Notes under the pieces: model-generated | Told to the model about the DNA's origin: nothing | What the model saw: only the letters and a program-made list of their open reading frames with translations | Databases searched by the model: none | Assembly (NCBI RefSeq): GCF_000599885.1 | Contig: NZ_JFGT01000005.1 | Coordinates: 868,001 to 932,000, forward strand | DNA: 64,000 bases | Reading direction: 5' to 3' | Origin: Pantoea sp. IMH | Lineage (GTDB): Bacteria > Pseudomonadota > Gammaproteobacteria > Enterobacterales > Enterobacteriaceae | Position numbers and translations under genes: made by a program | Shown here: positions 47,038-55,600 of the stretch, piece by piece | How the letters are laid out: every line of letters starts with the position of its first letter | How positions within the stretch are numbered: position 1 is the first letter of the stretch

Positions 47038-47595
47038 TTACACCTTGCCCTGTTTCGAAAACAACTGACGGAATAACGTTAACTGGTTACTGATGCAGTA
47101 AAAAATAATCAGCGCGCCGCTGAGCGGGATCGCGGCGTAAATAACGCCTATTGGGATCTGTAATGCTGAATCGAGCTGTCCCATTTGCCGGGTCATACCG
47201 ATATAACCTCCCATCGTCAGCACCAGCAGTGCAAAGACGGTGGTGGCGAGTTCACCGATAATTTCGAGTATCGTACGCAGGGCAGGCGGCATTTTTTCGC
47301 GGAGATAAGTGATCGCCATATGTTCCCGCTGACCAAAGACGTAAGCGCCGCCAATTAATACCAGCCAGATAAAGAGGTAGCGTGCCAGCACTTCACTGAC
47401 GGCGCTCGGGCTGTTAAAGAGATAACGGGAAACAACCTGATAGGTGACCAATATTGTCATCGCGGCGACAATAAGAATGCATAACCAGGAGACGAGCTTA
47501 TCCAGCACGTTTTTAATTTTGCTCAGCGCATTAATTTCCTCTAAGGGCTGAGGCGTTGCGGTAGGCGTGACTAAGGAGGAGGAGGTGACTTTCAT
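47038..47595 (-). CDS. TRAP transporter small permease (DctQ)
   Basis: This 185-residue protein has four predicted helices and the DctQ pattern WLCILIVAAMTILVTYQVVSRY, LARYLFIWLVLIGGAYVFGQ, HMAITYLREKM and IPLSGALIIFYCI. It pairs with DctM in the membrane. It starts 77 nt after the binding-protein gene ends and is followed directly by DctM. Confidence 0.9.
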   Translation of the reverse strand: MKVTSSSLVTPTATPQPLEEINALSKIKNVLDKLVSWLCILIVAAMTILVTYQVVSRYLFNSPSAVSEVLARYLFIWLVLIGGAYVFGQREHMAITYLREKMPPALRTILEIIGELATTVFALLVLTMGGYIGMTRQMGQLDSALQIPIGVIYAAIPLSGALIIFYCISNQLTLFRQLFSKQGKV

Positions 47596-47672
47596 AACTG
47601 AACTCCATACCTGAAAAGGTCAGGCGGCATTCTGTAATACCACCTGACATATCCGGAAATTACCCTGGAAAA

Positions 47673-48677
47673 TTATTCTGAAAGAGCGCGAATCTTCTGG
47701 AAGATCTCTTTCTGTTCTGGTGTGGTCAGTAGCTGCGACTGTAATTTTTCACAGCGGGCCTGGAACGGTTTAATATCGACATCGGTAAAGGTTGCGCCGT
47801 GTGAAATGGCATTCTTTTTCGCCGCGTCCAGCGCCTGATTCCACATGTCGAACTCGACTTCAGTACTGGCTTTGGCCAGACGGCGGAAGGTTGCCTGATC
47901 CTCAGCGGACATTTGCGTCAGGAAGGTGTTATTCACCACCAGCAGATCCGCGACCATAACGTGGCGTGTATTCGAGAAGAAAGGCGCCACTTCATACTGC
48001 TTCAGATCGTTGTAGGTAATTTCGTTATTTTCAGCACCGTCCAGTACGCCCTGCTGTATCGCGGAGTAAACTTCACCCTGGCCCATTGGGACACCCGTGC
48101 CGCCCATGCAGCTCAGCATTTTGATCATGGTATCGGACTGCATCACGCGAATTTTCTTGCCGTTCATCTCCGCCGGGGTGTGAACCGCTGCACCTTTGGT
48201 ATACATGCTACGCGCCCCGGCGGTATAGGCGGTTAACACTTCAAAACCCTGCGATGTGGTTGAGCTGAACAGGTTATCGAGGATCCCGGAGGTAAAGGCC
48301 TTGCGCTGATGTTCGGGATTATCGTAGACGTAAGGCATGGCAAGCACGGCGAAGTTCTTATTGAAGTTTTCCACCAGCGGGTTCGCAATCACCGCCAGCT
48401 GAATGGCACCAGATTGCACCAGCTCCAGCGAAGCACGTTGATCGCCCAGCAGTTCGTTAGGGTGGATCTCAAGCTTATATTTTCCCTGGGTCTCCTTCTC
48501 CAGTTTCTGGCTGAAATCTTCCAGCGCCTTGAACTGTGGGTTGTTCTCCGACTGGTTAAAAGCAGTTTTGAGAATTACCGTGCTGTTTTCGGCTTTTTCA
48601 TCATTGCAGCCTGTGAGGAGGAACGCTGCAACGAGCGCAGAGGTAATGAGGCTTTTTTTAAATATTGGGCTTTTCAT
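47673..48677 (-). CDS. TRAP transporter substrate-binding protein (DctP), predicted lipoprotein
   Basis: This 334-residue binding protein delivers substrate to DctQM. The DctP fold is supported by FNQSENNPQFKALEDFSQKL, ELLGDQRASLELVQSGAIQ, MNGKKIRVMQ (with the conserved Arg that binds the substrate carboxylate) and GAENNEITYNDLKQYEVA. The N-terminal signal ends in LLTGCNDEK, a lipobox, so it may be anchored by a lipid rather than free in the periplasm. It is the first gene of the operon. The E-N pattern at GAENN resembles sugar-acid binders; the substrate is not established. Confidence 0.88.
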   Translation of the reverse strand: MKSPIFKKSLITSALVAAFLLTGCNDEKAENSTVILKTAFNQSENNPQFKALEDFSQKLEKETQGKYKLEIHPNELLGDQRASLELVQSGAIQLAVIANPLVENFNKNFAVLAMPYVYDNPEHQRKAFTSGILDNLFSSTTSQGFEVLTAYTAGARSMYTKGAAVHTPAEMNGKKIRVMQSDTMIKMLSCMGGTGVPMGQGEVYSAIQQGVLDGAENNEITYNDLKQYEVAPFFSNTRHVMVADLLVVNNTFLTQMSAEDQATFRRLAKASTEVEFDMWNQALDAAKKNAISHGATFTDVDIKPFQARCEKLQSQLLTTPEQKEIFQKIRALSE

Positions 48678-49314
48678 TATGCAATCACCATGTAAGACGT
48701 TATGTGTCTATGTTACACGGGTCTCATTTTATTTAAGTGATCTTCATTGGATTTATGAACCGCTGTTTCAAAAGAAATGTAAAGGCGTTTTGTTTATTTG
48801 TTGTGATTGTTTTTGTTAATTTTATTAAGGATTTTGTCACGCTGGTGGGTTACTCAGCAGCGGGAACGGAAAGGAAAGAGCATCATCCTGTTTTCACTGA
48901 TCGAGATGACTGAAGGAAGCGTCAGATAGGGCCATCCCGCGTACGCTCAAAAAGACTTTTTCACAGGAGAGGCCCGCTTCATACAGCATTTTTTATTGCC
49001 GTATCAAGGAACCAGATAGCGTCTAATAAGGTTGATTGTCAAACTGAATTTTTCAGAAAAGCCTGTAATGTCGCGGGAAAAGATCGTGCCGCTTGCAGCG
49101 GCATTATCCGTCCGGTAAAGGAGGCCTTTTAACGCGTCAGGCGCTGGTAAAGCGATGTGGCTCTCCAGTGAAAGGTGTTCTCCAGCGTGACGTGCAGAAC
49201 CGCTATTTCTCTCCCCGACAAGATGAACCCCTAACAGGCTCATTCTTCGGGGAAAGCTCGTCGCAGGGCGGGGAGAGCACGACGCTATCAAAAGCAGGCA
49301 GATTACCGCGCCTG
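48678..49314. other. 637-nt region between TRAP operon and bluF
   Basis: The left third is A/T-rich and should carry the TRAP promoter. It contains a candidate small membrane-protein frame (48755-48913, +). The rest has frames on both strands (49004-49291 minus, 49093-49323 plus) that lack ribosome sites and look random. No clear CRP or GntR site was found. Confidence 0.4.
48755..48913 (+). CDS. Candidate small membrane protein, 52 residues
   Basis: ATG 48755 opens a frame of 52 codons: a basic start (MNRCFKRNVK), a hydrophobic stretch AFCLFVVIVFVNFI suited to one membrane helix, and a charged tail (TERKEHHPVFTDRDD). Positive-inside charge supports a single-span protein. The ribosome site is weak (GGA). 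It is divergent from dctP. It is offered as a possibility only. Confidence 0.3.
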   Translation: MNRCFKRNVKAFCLFVVIVFVNFIKDFVTLVGYSAAGTERKEHHPVFTDRDD

Positions 49315-50538
49315 TCAGCCTAACGGATTGAGCTTTTCTGGCCAGGCGACGGCGGGAATGCCGTTAAGCCTGGGCCGGGCGAAAAGAAATCCCTGGAAGT
49401 TAAAGATGCCGGCGGACTCCAGCCACATCCACTCCTCCGGCTTCTCAACGCCCTCGGCAATCACCGAGATTTCAAGCGCCGAGCAGCATTTCAGGATCGC
49501 CTGCAAAATCGCCTGTTTCGGGCCGCTCTTATGCACGTCAGAAATCAGGCTACGGTCGATTTTAATCGTATCTGGCTGGATCCTGGCGAGCAGCAGCAAC
49601 CCGGCTGAACCGGCGCCAAAGTCATCGATTGCCAGACTCATGCCCGCTGATTTCAACTGCCTGATGGCCGTTTCGAACTCATCAATGCGGGAAATTACTT
49701 CGTTTTCCGTCACTTCCACCACGATCTGCTCAGGAACCAGGCCATTTGCATGGATCTCCTGAAGCAGAAATTCCACGGCATTGGGCACCATCACCAGCGA
49801 CATCGGCAACAGGTTAATCGAGAGCGTCAGCCCTTCCATCCCTAAATTTTTTGCCATGGCAAAGGCGAGCTTTTTGGCTTTCAGGTCCGCTTCGTAAATA
49901 TCTTCCTGGGGTAGCTGAGCAAAATATTCATGGGGCGAGCCGCCCTCTGGCGTGCGGATCAGCGCTTCAAGCGAGACGATCTCTAACGCCAGCGGATCGA
50001 TAATCGGCTGAAAAGCAAAGCTGAACGCTTCCTGACGGGCAAGCGCCGGACCTCCGTCAATTTCCCTGCTGGTGTCGGGAATAAAATCCCAGGAGCCATC
50101 AAGCGGAATTTCAAAATAGTTTTCACGTTCTTTTGACTCAACAAAAGAGCGGAGAAACTGCAGCGCTCTGTCATCGTAAGTCAGCTGATATTTTGAGGTC
50201 CCTTTATCCAGCACGGCTTCAAGCACGGAGGGGCGATCGTATTTAGTTAAATCGAAAAGCTCCATACCGGCATTGCCGAAGCGTCGGGCAGGCGCGTAGT
50301 CCCGCATCAGCTGGACGACATTATGGTGCCGCTTGTCTTCGCAAATGCGATCGTAAATCTGGCTGACGGCCTCTTCCGGACCTTCGAGCAACTGAAAAAA
50401 GTGGGTGCCGTTAAAAAGCAATATGCCCGTTACGCCAAGCAGCTCATTGAATTTATTTGCTTTGTTAACCAGTTCTTTCAGGGATTTCATCGGTACGTCA
50501 TCATAAAGATGACTGCGGTAGATGAGTGTTGACAACAT
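49315..50538 (-). CDS. bluF: Blue-light photoreceptor with BLUF and EAL domains
   Basis: This 407-residue protein joins an N-terminal BLUF flavin photoreceptor domain (residues ~1-95; Tyr7, Asn31 and Gln49 of HFFQLLEGPEE are present) to a C-terminal EAL domain (~170-400). It is colinear with E. coli BluF (YcgF). Unlike that protein, whose EAL site is degenerate and which acts as an anti-repressor of BluR, the residues for c-di-GMP hydrolysis are kept here: EAL at 191-193, Asn242, Glu275, Asp305-Asp306, Lys326, Glu362 and Gln382. It may be a light-regulated phosphodiesterase like Klebsiella BlrP1. No bluR or ycgZ-ymgABC genes are nearby. Confidence 0.93.
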   Translation of the reverse strand: MLSTLIYRSHLYDDVPMKSLKELVNKANKFNELLGVTGILLFNGTHFFQLLEGPEEAVSQIYDRICEDKRHHNVVQLMRDYAPARRFGNAGMELFDLTKYDRPSVLEAVLDKGTSKYQLTYDDRALQFLRSFVESKERENYFEIPLDGSWDFIPDTSREIDGGPALARQEAFSFAFQPIIDPLALEIVSLEALIRTPEGGSPHEYFAQLPQEDIYEADLKAKKLAFAMAKNLGMEGLTLSINLLPMSLVMVPNAVEFLLQEIHANGLVPEQIVVEVTENEVISRIDEFETAIRQLKSAGMSLAIDDFGAGSAGLLLLARIQPDTIKIDRSLISDVHKSGPKQAILQAILKCCSALEISVIAEGVEKPEEWMWLESAGIFNFQGFLFARPRLNGIPAVAWPEKLNPLG

Positions 50539-50881
50539 ATCGTTTTCCAGGCGCTCCGCTTTCAGGCCATATACATTACCAGAAGTTTCTGTAATTTTGT
50601 GGGTCTTTGCTAATGCTGACGGCAGCGTTAACCGGCCACAGACATTTTGGCGAAATGTAATATCACGGGCAGCCCGGCGTGTACATTTTTTCTGCGGCTA
50701 AAGCCGGTAATTTACGCTTTTTTTGCCGCTGCTATTCAGCCAGGTCAGTGAAAAGAGGAGGGCAGAAGCGCTCTGTTGTAGCGAACAGGGGAGCACAGGC
50801 GTGCCAGTAGCGCAGGTGGTGCCGGCGGGGTAAAAGCGAACGCTACTCTGTCTGGGGGATTTTGCAGTAAAGAGGTGAGAA
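50539..50881. other. Region upstream of bluF without a gene
   Basis: This 343-nt stretch, together with the following terminator, separates bluF from the ygiW-type gene. It should hold the bluF promoter; nothing more specific was recognised and frames here are short. Confidence 0.4.
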
Positions 50882-50916
50882 AAAGGCTGACTCGCTTAAT
50901 AAGCGAGTCAGCCTTT
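50882..50916. terminator. Strong terminator of the ygiW-type gene
   Basis: A 16-bp perfect stem (50882-50897 with 50901-50916) with loop AAT is preceded by AAAAA, which gives a T-run on the minus strand. It lies 17 nt after the stop at 50933. Confidence 0.92.
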
Positions 50917-50932
50917 ATCGAATTTCAGCGGA

Positions 50933-51313
50933 TTATTTCAGAACCTGAAGGCGCTTCACATCGATCTCAACGCTGTTCCAGTCCTTGTCAACTTCACCTT
51001 CGATGCGCACCTTATCCGTTGGCGTGGCGCTTTGCCCCAGCCAGCGCTTGTCATCAATATCAACAGTGATAACGCCAGTGCTGTCGCGAAACTCATAAAG
51101 CTCATGGCCAAGCTGTCTGACAACGTTGCCTTCAAGCACTACCCAGGCGTCATCCCGTAGCGTTTTAGCCTGGGCAACAGAGGAGAGGCCGGGCGTGGGG
51201 CCTTTAAAACCGCTTTGCGTGGTAGTTGTATTATCCGGAGCAACAAAGCCTGTCTGAGCGAAGGCGCCGAGTGAAAGCGTGCCAAGAACAATGGCAATTA
51301 ACGTGTTTTTCAT
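50933..51313 (-). CDS. YgiW/YdeI-family periplasmic OB-fold stress protein
   Basis: This 126-residue protein has a signal peptide (MKNTLIAIVLGTLSLGAFA) and the BOF/OB-fold domain (LRDDAWVVLEGNVVRQLGHE, LYEFRDSTGVITVDIDDKRW, KVRIEGEVDKDWNSVEIDVK). Relatives YgiW (VisP) and YdeI take part in peroxide, metal and antimicrobial-peptide tolerance and bind peptidoglycan sugars or control LPS modification. Which paralog this is cannot be settled. CTTAA repeats upstream suggest PmrA/QseB-type control. Confidence 0.87.
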   Translation of the reverse strand: MKNTLIAIVLGTLSLGAFAQTGFVAPDNTTTTQSGFKGPTPGLSSVAQAKTLRDDAWVVLEGNVVRQLGHELYEFRDSTGVITVDIDDKRWLGQSATPTDKVRIEGEVDKDWNSVEIDVKRLQVLK

Positions 51314-51366
51314 GACTTATTTCCTTGTAGTCATCTGATGGTGGATACACAGAGTATCAGGGAGAT

Positions 51367-51382
51367 CTTAACAAATCCTTAA
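51367..51382. promoter_or_regulatory. CTTAA-N6-CTTAA repeat, candidate PmrA/QseB-type operator
   Basis: Two direct CTTAA repeats (51367-51371 and 51378-51382) spaced by six bases, so an 11-bp period, match the tandem half-sites bound by PmrA/BasR and QseB. They lie 54-69 nt before the ygiW-type start. Confidence 0.45.
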
Positions 51383-51384
51383 GG

Positions 51385-51406
51385 CCGCATTAAAAGTGCG
51401 GTTTTT
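51385..51406 (+). terminator. Hairpin with T-run, plus strand
   Basis: CCGCA-TTAAAAG-TGCGG is followed by TTTTT. No plus-strand gene ends here, so it may belong to an unseen small transcript or have no role. Confidence 0.3.
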
Positions 51407-51601
51407 GGCGAGGATATACAACAGGGCGGAGCCGGCGTTGATAAACCAACAGGCTAAAAAGATTGCGTCAGGCGGCTTTTCAGGAAAAGAACAAACGCTG
51501 CACGGCGAGGGAGAAGAGTGACTGCCGGGACGCAATAGTCTGGATCCAGAGATTACCGGATCCAGACCGACTAGCCGGAAACCTGGCGGGGAAGCTGAAG
51601 C

Positions 51602-51838
51602 CTAAACGTTGGTGAAAATATAGTGTTCCGGCGCTTTTTCCGTCAGAACATAATCGCCGCTGACACGATCCTCTCCCGTAAAGCTGAAACGCTGCCCATC
51701 CGGCAGAGCATCAAAGGAGGCCGCGCTTTGATCGTTAACGGGAATGGCTAAGGTTTTATCCACTTTATCAGCAGTGGTGGTTTCGCTGAATTCAGCGTCG
51801 AATGCGAGTCCGTTATAGGTTACCTGGTACGTCTTCAT
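51602..51838 (-). CDS. Hypothetical protein, 78 residues
   Basis: GGAGAATGATTA precedes ATG 51838, so the gene is well started. The product is small and soluble with no signal or membrane segment (MKTYQVTYNGLAFDAEFSE, ALPDGQRFSFTGEDRVSGDY), predicted beta-rich. No family is recognised. It is divergent from yedK by 73 nt. Function is unknown. Confidence 0.6.
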   Translation of the reverse strand: MKTYQVTYNGLAFDAEFSETTTADKVDKTLAIPVNDQSAASFDALPDGQRFSFTGEDRVSGDYVLTEKAPEHYIFTNV

Positions 51839-51911
51839 TAATCATTCTCCTGAGCCTGTTAAAAGTTATCCAGTTAAGTATATGACGCTATTCTTAAAAC
51901 AGGAGGCCGCT

Positions 51912-52595
51912 ATGTGTGGACGTTTTACTCAATACAGAACGCGTGAAACCTATCTGGACGAACTGCCCGGCGATATACAGCGCACGATAGTTTACGATCC
52001 CGAGCCGACAGGCCGCTATAACATTGCGCCCGGCAGCCGGGTACTGCTTCTCAATCAGCGGGAGGACACACTCTGTCTCGATCCGGTGTACTGGGGATAT
52101 GGGCCGGAATGGTGGAACAAACCGCCGCTGATCAACGCCAGAGTGGAAACGGCGGCGACCGGACGTATGTTCAAGCCGCTCTGGCAACATGGACGCGCTG
52201 TGGTAATGGCGGATGGCTGGTATGAGTGGAAGCGGGTCGGTAATAAGAAACAGCCTTATTTTATCTATCCTGCCTCCGGCAAACCGATCTTTTTTGCCGC
52301 CATTGGCAAAGCGCCCTATCACCAGGCGTCAGGTAAAGAAGGCTTTGTTATCGTTACGGCGGCCAGCGAGAAAGGCCTGGTGGATATTCACGATCGCCGG
52401 CCTCTGGTCCTTCGCGCCGACGCCATTCCGGACTGGCTTAACCCCGCCACCCACCCCGGGCAGGCTCAGGAAATTGCCCACGACGCTTCTCTGCCGGCAG
52501 AGGCGTTCAGCTGGCACCCCGTGTCGGTAAGCGTCGGCAGTGTGAAAAATCAGGGCGCGGCGCTTATCGACGAAGCAGATCGGCCGCTGGGGTGA
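51912..52595 (+). CDS. yedK: SRAP-domain abasic-site protection protein YedK (HMCES)
   Basis: This 227-residue protein starts MCGRFTQY; after Met removal Cys2 forms the DNA-protein crosslink with abasic sites in single-stranded DNA. Other SRAP motifs: YNIAPGSRVLL, NARVETAATGRMF, VVMADGWYEWK with the catalytic Glu, and DIHDRRPLVL with a His. ATG 51912 is chosen because the family starts here and AGGAGG is well placed; the longer frame would block Cys2. It is monocistronic. Confidence 0.93.
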   Translation: MCGRFTQYRTRETYLDELPGDIQRTIVYDPEPTGRYNIAPGSRVLLLNQREDTLCLDPVYWGYGPEWWNKPPLINARVETAATGRMFKPLWQHGRAVVMADGWYEWKRVGNKKQPYFIYPASGKPIFFAAIGKAPYHQASGKEGFVIVTAASEKGLVDIHDRRPLVLRADAIPDWLNPATHPGQAQEIAHDASLPAEAFSWHPVSVSVGSVKNQGAALIDEADRPLG

Positions 52596-52639
52596 GCCGT
52601 CACCGGAAGTCCGTCAGAACCTGGCAGGGTAAAGCAGGT

Positions 52640-52681
52640 CAGAAGAATCCATTGCCAGATTCTTCTGCCAAAGCGGTTTTT
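52640..52681 (+). terminator. Inverted repeat after yedK, before crtZ
   Basis: CAGAAGAATC (52640-52649) and GATTCTTCTG (52658-52667) form a perfect 10-bp dyad, followed nine bases later by TTTTTA. It could be the yedK terminator or an operator for crtZ, which starts 60 nt further on. Confidence 0.5.
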
Positions 52682-52726
52682 ATCCGTTAAGCTTAAAAAT
52701 CATCACTATGGAAAAGTGCGAAACAT

Positions 52727-53260
52727 ATGCTCTGGCTGTATAACACTCTGATCGTCCTGTTTACCATTGTTGTCATGGAAATTGTGGCCGCGCTTGCCCA
52801 CAAATATATTATGCATAGCTGGGGATGGGGTTGGCACCATTCCCATCATGAACCGCATGAGGGCGGCTTTGAGCTGAACGATCTCTATGCGGTGGTCTTT
52901 GCCGCCCTGGCGATTGGCCTGATCTATCTGGGATCGGTAGGCTACTGGCCGCTGCAGTGGATTGGTGCCGGGATGACAGCTTACGGCGCGCTCTATTTTA
53001 TCGTTCATGATGGGCTGGTGCATCAGCGCTGGCCTTTTCGCTATATCCCACGAAAAGGCTACCTGAAGCGGCTTTATATGGCCCACCGGATGCACCATGC
53101 GGTCAGAGGTAAGGAGGGCTGCGTCTCTTTTGGTTTCCTCTACGCGCCGCCACTGACCAAACTACAACAGACGCTCCGCCAGCGGCACGGTAAACCAGTT
53201 AGCGGGGACGCTGCCACAACCCGGCAGGACGCGGAGACGCCGGCACAAGACGGGAAGTAA
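52727..53260 (+). CDS. crtZ: Beta-carotene hydroxylase
   Basis: CrtZ (177 residues) adds hydroxyl groups at C3 and C3' of beta-carotene to form zeaxanthin. It is a membrane di-iron fatty-acid-hydroxylase-like enzyme; the His clusters HKYIMH, HHSHHEPH, HDGLVHQRW and MAHRMHHA are complete. It is transcribed opposite to the rest of the cluster, and its 3' end overlaps crtB by 62 nt, as is typical of Pantoea crt clusters. An IR or terminator lies upstream. Confidence 0.96.
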   Translation: MLWLYNTLIVLFTIVVMEIVAALAHKYIMHSWGWGWHHSHHEPHEGGFELNDLYAVVFAALAIGLIYLGSVGYWPLQWIGAGMTAYGALYFIVHDGLVHQRWPFRYIPRKGYLKRLYMAHRMHHAVRGKEGCVSFGFLYAPPLTKLQQTLRQRHGKPVSGDAATTRQDAETPAQDGK

Positions 53261-54122
53261 CGGCCAGCCCTGCGCCAGCGATCAGCAGCCCCAGCTTTTC
53301 CGCTTTGCTGGTGCCCTGGCGGCGATCCCAGGCCCCTTCACCCGCACGGCGTACCTTAACGCCGATTTCCCGATAGACGCCGCGCGCGGTGGCAATCGCC
53401 CAGGCTGACCGCAGCGGCAGGCCCGCCAGCCCGGCGCGGGCCGAGGCGTAGTAAGGTTCCGCTTCGGCAACCAGCCTTGCAGCCAGCCTGGCCAGTGCGG
53501 CGCGGTGAGTGGGATGAGCATAGTTCTGTAAGCTCAGCCCCTCAGCGGCAAGCCAGTCAGCGGGCAGATAACAGCGTCCCGCCTGGGCATCCTCAACGAT
53601 ATCGCGGGCGATATTGGTCAGCTGAAATGCCAGCCCCAGATCGCAGGCGCGATCCAGCACCGCCTCATCCCGTACGCCCATCACCTGGGCCATCATCAGC
53701 CCCACCACGCCCGCCACGTGATAGCAATAGCGCAGGGTATCGTCAAAGGTCAGATAATGTTCATCGCGAACGTCCATGGCATAGCCTTCAAGATGATCGA
53801 ATGCCACCCGTTCAGGAATAGCGCTGGCGAGGGCAACCTCCTGGAACGCCGCAAAGGCGGGTTGTTCCATCGTGACGCCCTGAAAGGCCTGGTGCGTCAG
53901 GCTGCGCAGCCGTTCCAGACGTTCATCAGGCGTCCCTTCAGCTGCGGGCGCGGTAAAGCCCATCTCCTGACCATCAATCACATCGTCGCAGTGCCTGCAC
54001 CAGGCGTAAAGCATCAGCGCCCCGCGCCGTGTTCTGGCATCAAACAGTTTGGCGGCGGTGGCGAAGCTTTTTGACCCAACCGCGATGGTTTGCGTGGCGT
54101 GCTCAAGCAGGGGCTGATTCAT
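53199..54122 (-). CDS. crtB: Phytoene synthase
   Basis: CrtB (307 residues) joins two geranylgeranyl diphosphates to 15-cis-phytoene. It is a trans-isoprenyl synthase with the two Asp-rich motifs HCDDVIDG and TNIARDIVEDAQAGRCYLP. Its start overlaps the crtI stop by 4 nt (ATGA), so translation is coupled. Its 3' end overlaps convergent crtZ. Confidence 0.97.
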   Translation of the reverse strand: MNQPLLEHATQTIAVGSKSFATAAKLFDARTRRGALMLYAWCRHCDDVIDGQEMGFTAPAAEGTPDERLERLRSLTHQAFQGVTMEQPAFAAFQEVALASAIPERVAFDHLEGYAMDVRDEHYLTFDDTLRYCYHVAGVVGLMMAQVMGVRDEAVLDRACDLGLAFQLTNIARDIVEDAQAGRCYLPADWLAAEGLSLQNYAHPTHRAALARLAARLVAEAEPYYASARAGLAGLPLRSAWAIATARGVYREIGVKVRRAGEGAWDRRQGTSKAEKLGLLIAGAGLAVTSRLVPASPRPAGLWQRPR

Positions 54123-55600
54123 GGCGCCAGATCCTCAAGCATCAGGCCGGCGGTCGCTTTTGCGGAACCAATCACGCCAGGCACCCCAGCGCCCGGATGC
54201 GTGCCAGCACCGACCAGGTAGAGATTCGCAATCTGGCTGTCACGATTGTGGGGACGGAACCAGGCGCTCTGGGTCAGGATCGGCTCGACCGAAAACGCCG
54301 ACCCCTGATGTGCGCCTAACTCGTCGCGGAAATCAAAAGGCGTAAAGATGCGGTGGGTGACAAGCTGCTCACGCAGGCCGGGCATATAGTGCTTCTCCAG
54401 ATACTCAAAAATGCGATCGCGCAGACGCGGCCCCTCTTTTTCCCAGTCGAGATCGGCGGTGCCAAGATGCGGGACAGGCGCCAGCACGTAATAGCTGCCA
54501 CAGCCTTCGGGCGCAAGGGAGGGATCGGTGACGCAGGGAGCATGAAGATAAAGTGAGAAATCGTCTGCCAGCGTATCGCGGTTAAAAATATCGTTGATCA
54601 GCTCCTTATAGCGCGGGCCGAAGCAGACCGTATGGTGGGCCAACTGACTGTGATGATGATTCAGGCCAAAATAGATAACGAACAGGGAGTTGCTCATGCG
54701 CTTGCGCTTGAGCGACGCGGCACGTGAGCGGCCACGGGGATGCCCGGCGAGCAGCTTCTCGTAGGTGTGTACCACGTCAGCGTTTGAGGCGACGGCAGGC
54801 GTTTCGAAGCGGCGACCGTCGGCCAGCGTGACGGCAGAAATTTTGTCACCCTGGGTTTCCATCTGGCTGACGTGAGCATTAAGCGCCATTTCGCCGCCCA
54901 GATCCTCAAAAAGTTTCACCATGCCCGCGACCAGCGCGCCCGTGCCGCCGCGCGGGAACCAGACGCCCCATTCCCGCTCCAGCGCGTGGATCAGCGTGTA
55001 AATCGAGGAGGTGCTGAACGGGTTGCCGCCAACCAGCAGGGAGTGGAAGGAAAACGCCTGGCGAAGATGCTCCTCTTCGATAAAGGATGACACCATGCTG
55101 TAAACGCTGCGCCAGGCCTGAAGGCGCGCCAGCTGAGGGCCGGCACGCAGCATATCGCGAAACGACAGAAAGGGGACGGTGCCCAGCTTCAGATAGCCCT
55201 CTTTAAACACGGCACGGGAATAGTCGAGGAAACGCTGATAGCCTTCAACGTCGCGCGGATTGAAGCGGGCGATCTGCGCTTCAAGGGCGGGCTGATCGTT
55301 GTCATAATCCAGTACCTTGCCCGATTCCCAGCAGAGCCGGTAAAACGGCTTCACCGGCATCAGCTCCACGTAATCTTCCAGCCGTTTACCCGCTAAGGTG
55401 AACAGCTCTTCTATCGCTGTCGGATCGGTGATCACGGTCGGACCGGCGTCAAAAGTGAAGCCCCGATCCTGGTAAACGTAGGCGCGGCCGCCGGGCTTAT
55501 CACGCCCTTCAAGCAGCAGCGTGGGAATGCCGGAGGCCTGAAGCCGGATAGCTAATGCCAGTCCGCCGAAACCGGCGCCAATTACAATCGTTCTGTTCAT
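54119..55600 (-). CDS. crtI: Phytoene desaturase (CrtI type)
   Basis: CrtI (493 residues) performs the four desaturations from phytoene to all-trans-lycopene. It has the FAD-binding GAGFGGLALAIRL at the N-terminus, LLLEGRDKPGGRAYVYQD, and C-terminal VGAGTHPGAGVPGVIGSAK. It overlaps crtY by one base (TAATG) and crtB by four. Confidence 0.97.
   Translation of the reverse strand: MNRTIVIGAGFGGLALAIRLQASGIPTLLLEGRDKPGGRAYVYQDRGFTFDAGPTVITDPTAIEELFTLAGKRLEDYVELMPVKPFYRLCWESGKVLDYDNDQPALEAQIARFNPRDVEGYQRFLDYSRAVFKEGYLKLGTVPFLSFRDMLRAGPQLARLQAWRSVYSMVSSFIEEEHLRQAFSFHSLLVGGNPFSTSSIYTLIHALEREWGVWFPRGGTGALVAGMVKLFEDLGGEMALNAHVSQMETQGDKISAVTLADGRRFETPAVASNADVVHTYEKLLAGHPRGRSRAASLKRKRMSNSLFVIYFGLNHHHSQLAHHTVCFGPRYKELINDIFNRDTLADDFSLYLHAPCVTDPSLAPEGCGSYYVLAPVPHLGTADLDWEKEGPRLRDRIFEYLEKHYMPGLREQLVTHRIFTPFDFRDELGAHQGSAFSVEPILTQSAWFRPHNRDSQIANLYLVGAGTHPGAGVPGVIGSAKATAGLMLEDLAP

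Noticed and set aside
48678..48760. CRP site upstream of the TRAP operon
   Set aside because: GTGT and ACAC are seven bases apart and not six; another TGTGA near 48805 has no right half.
49004..49291. 95-codon minus-strand frame upstream of bluF
   Set aside because: No ribosome site and random-looking composition; a plus-strand frame overlaps it equally well.
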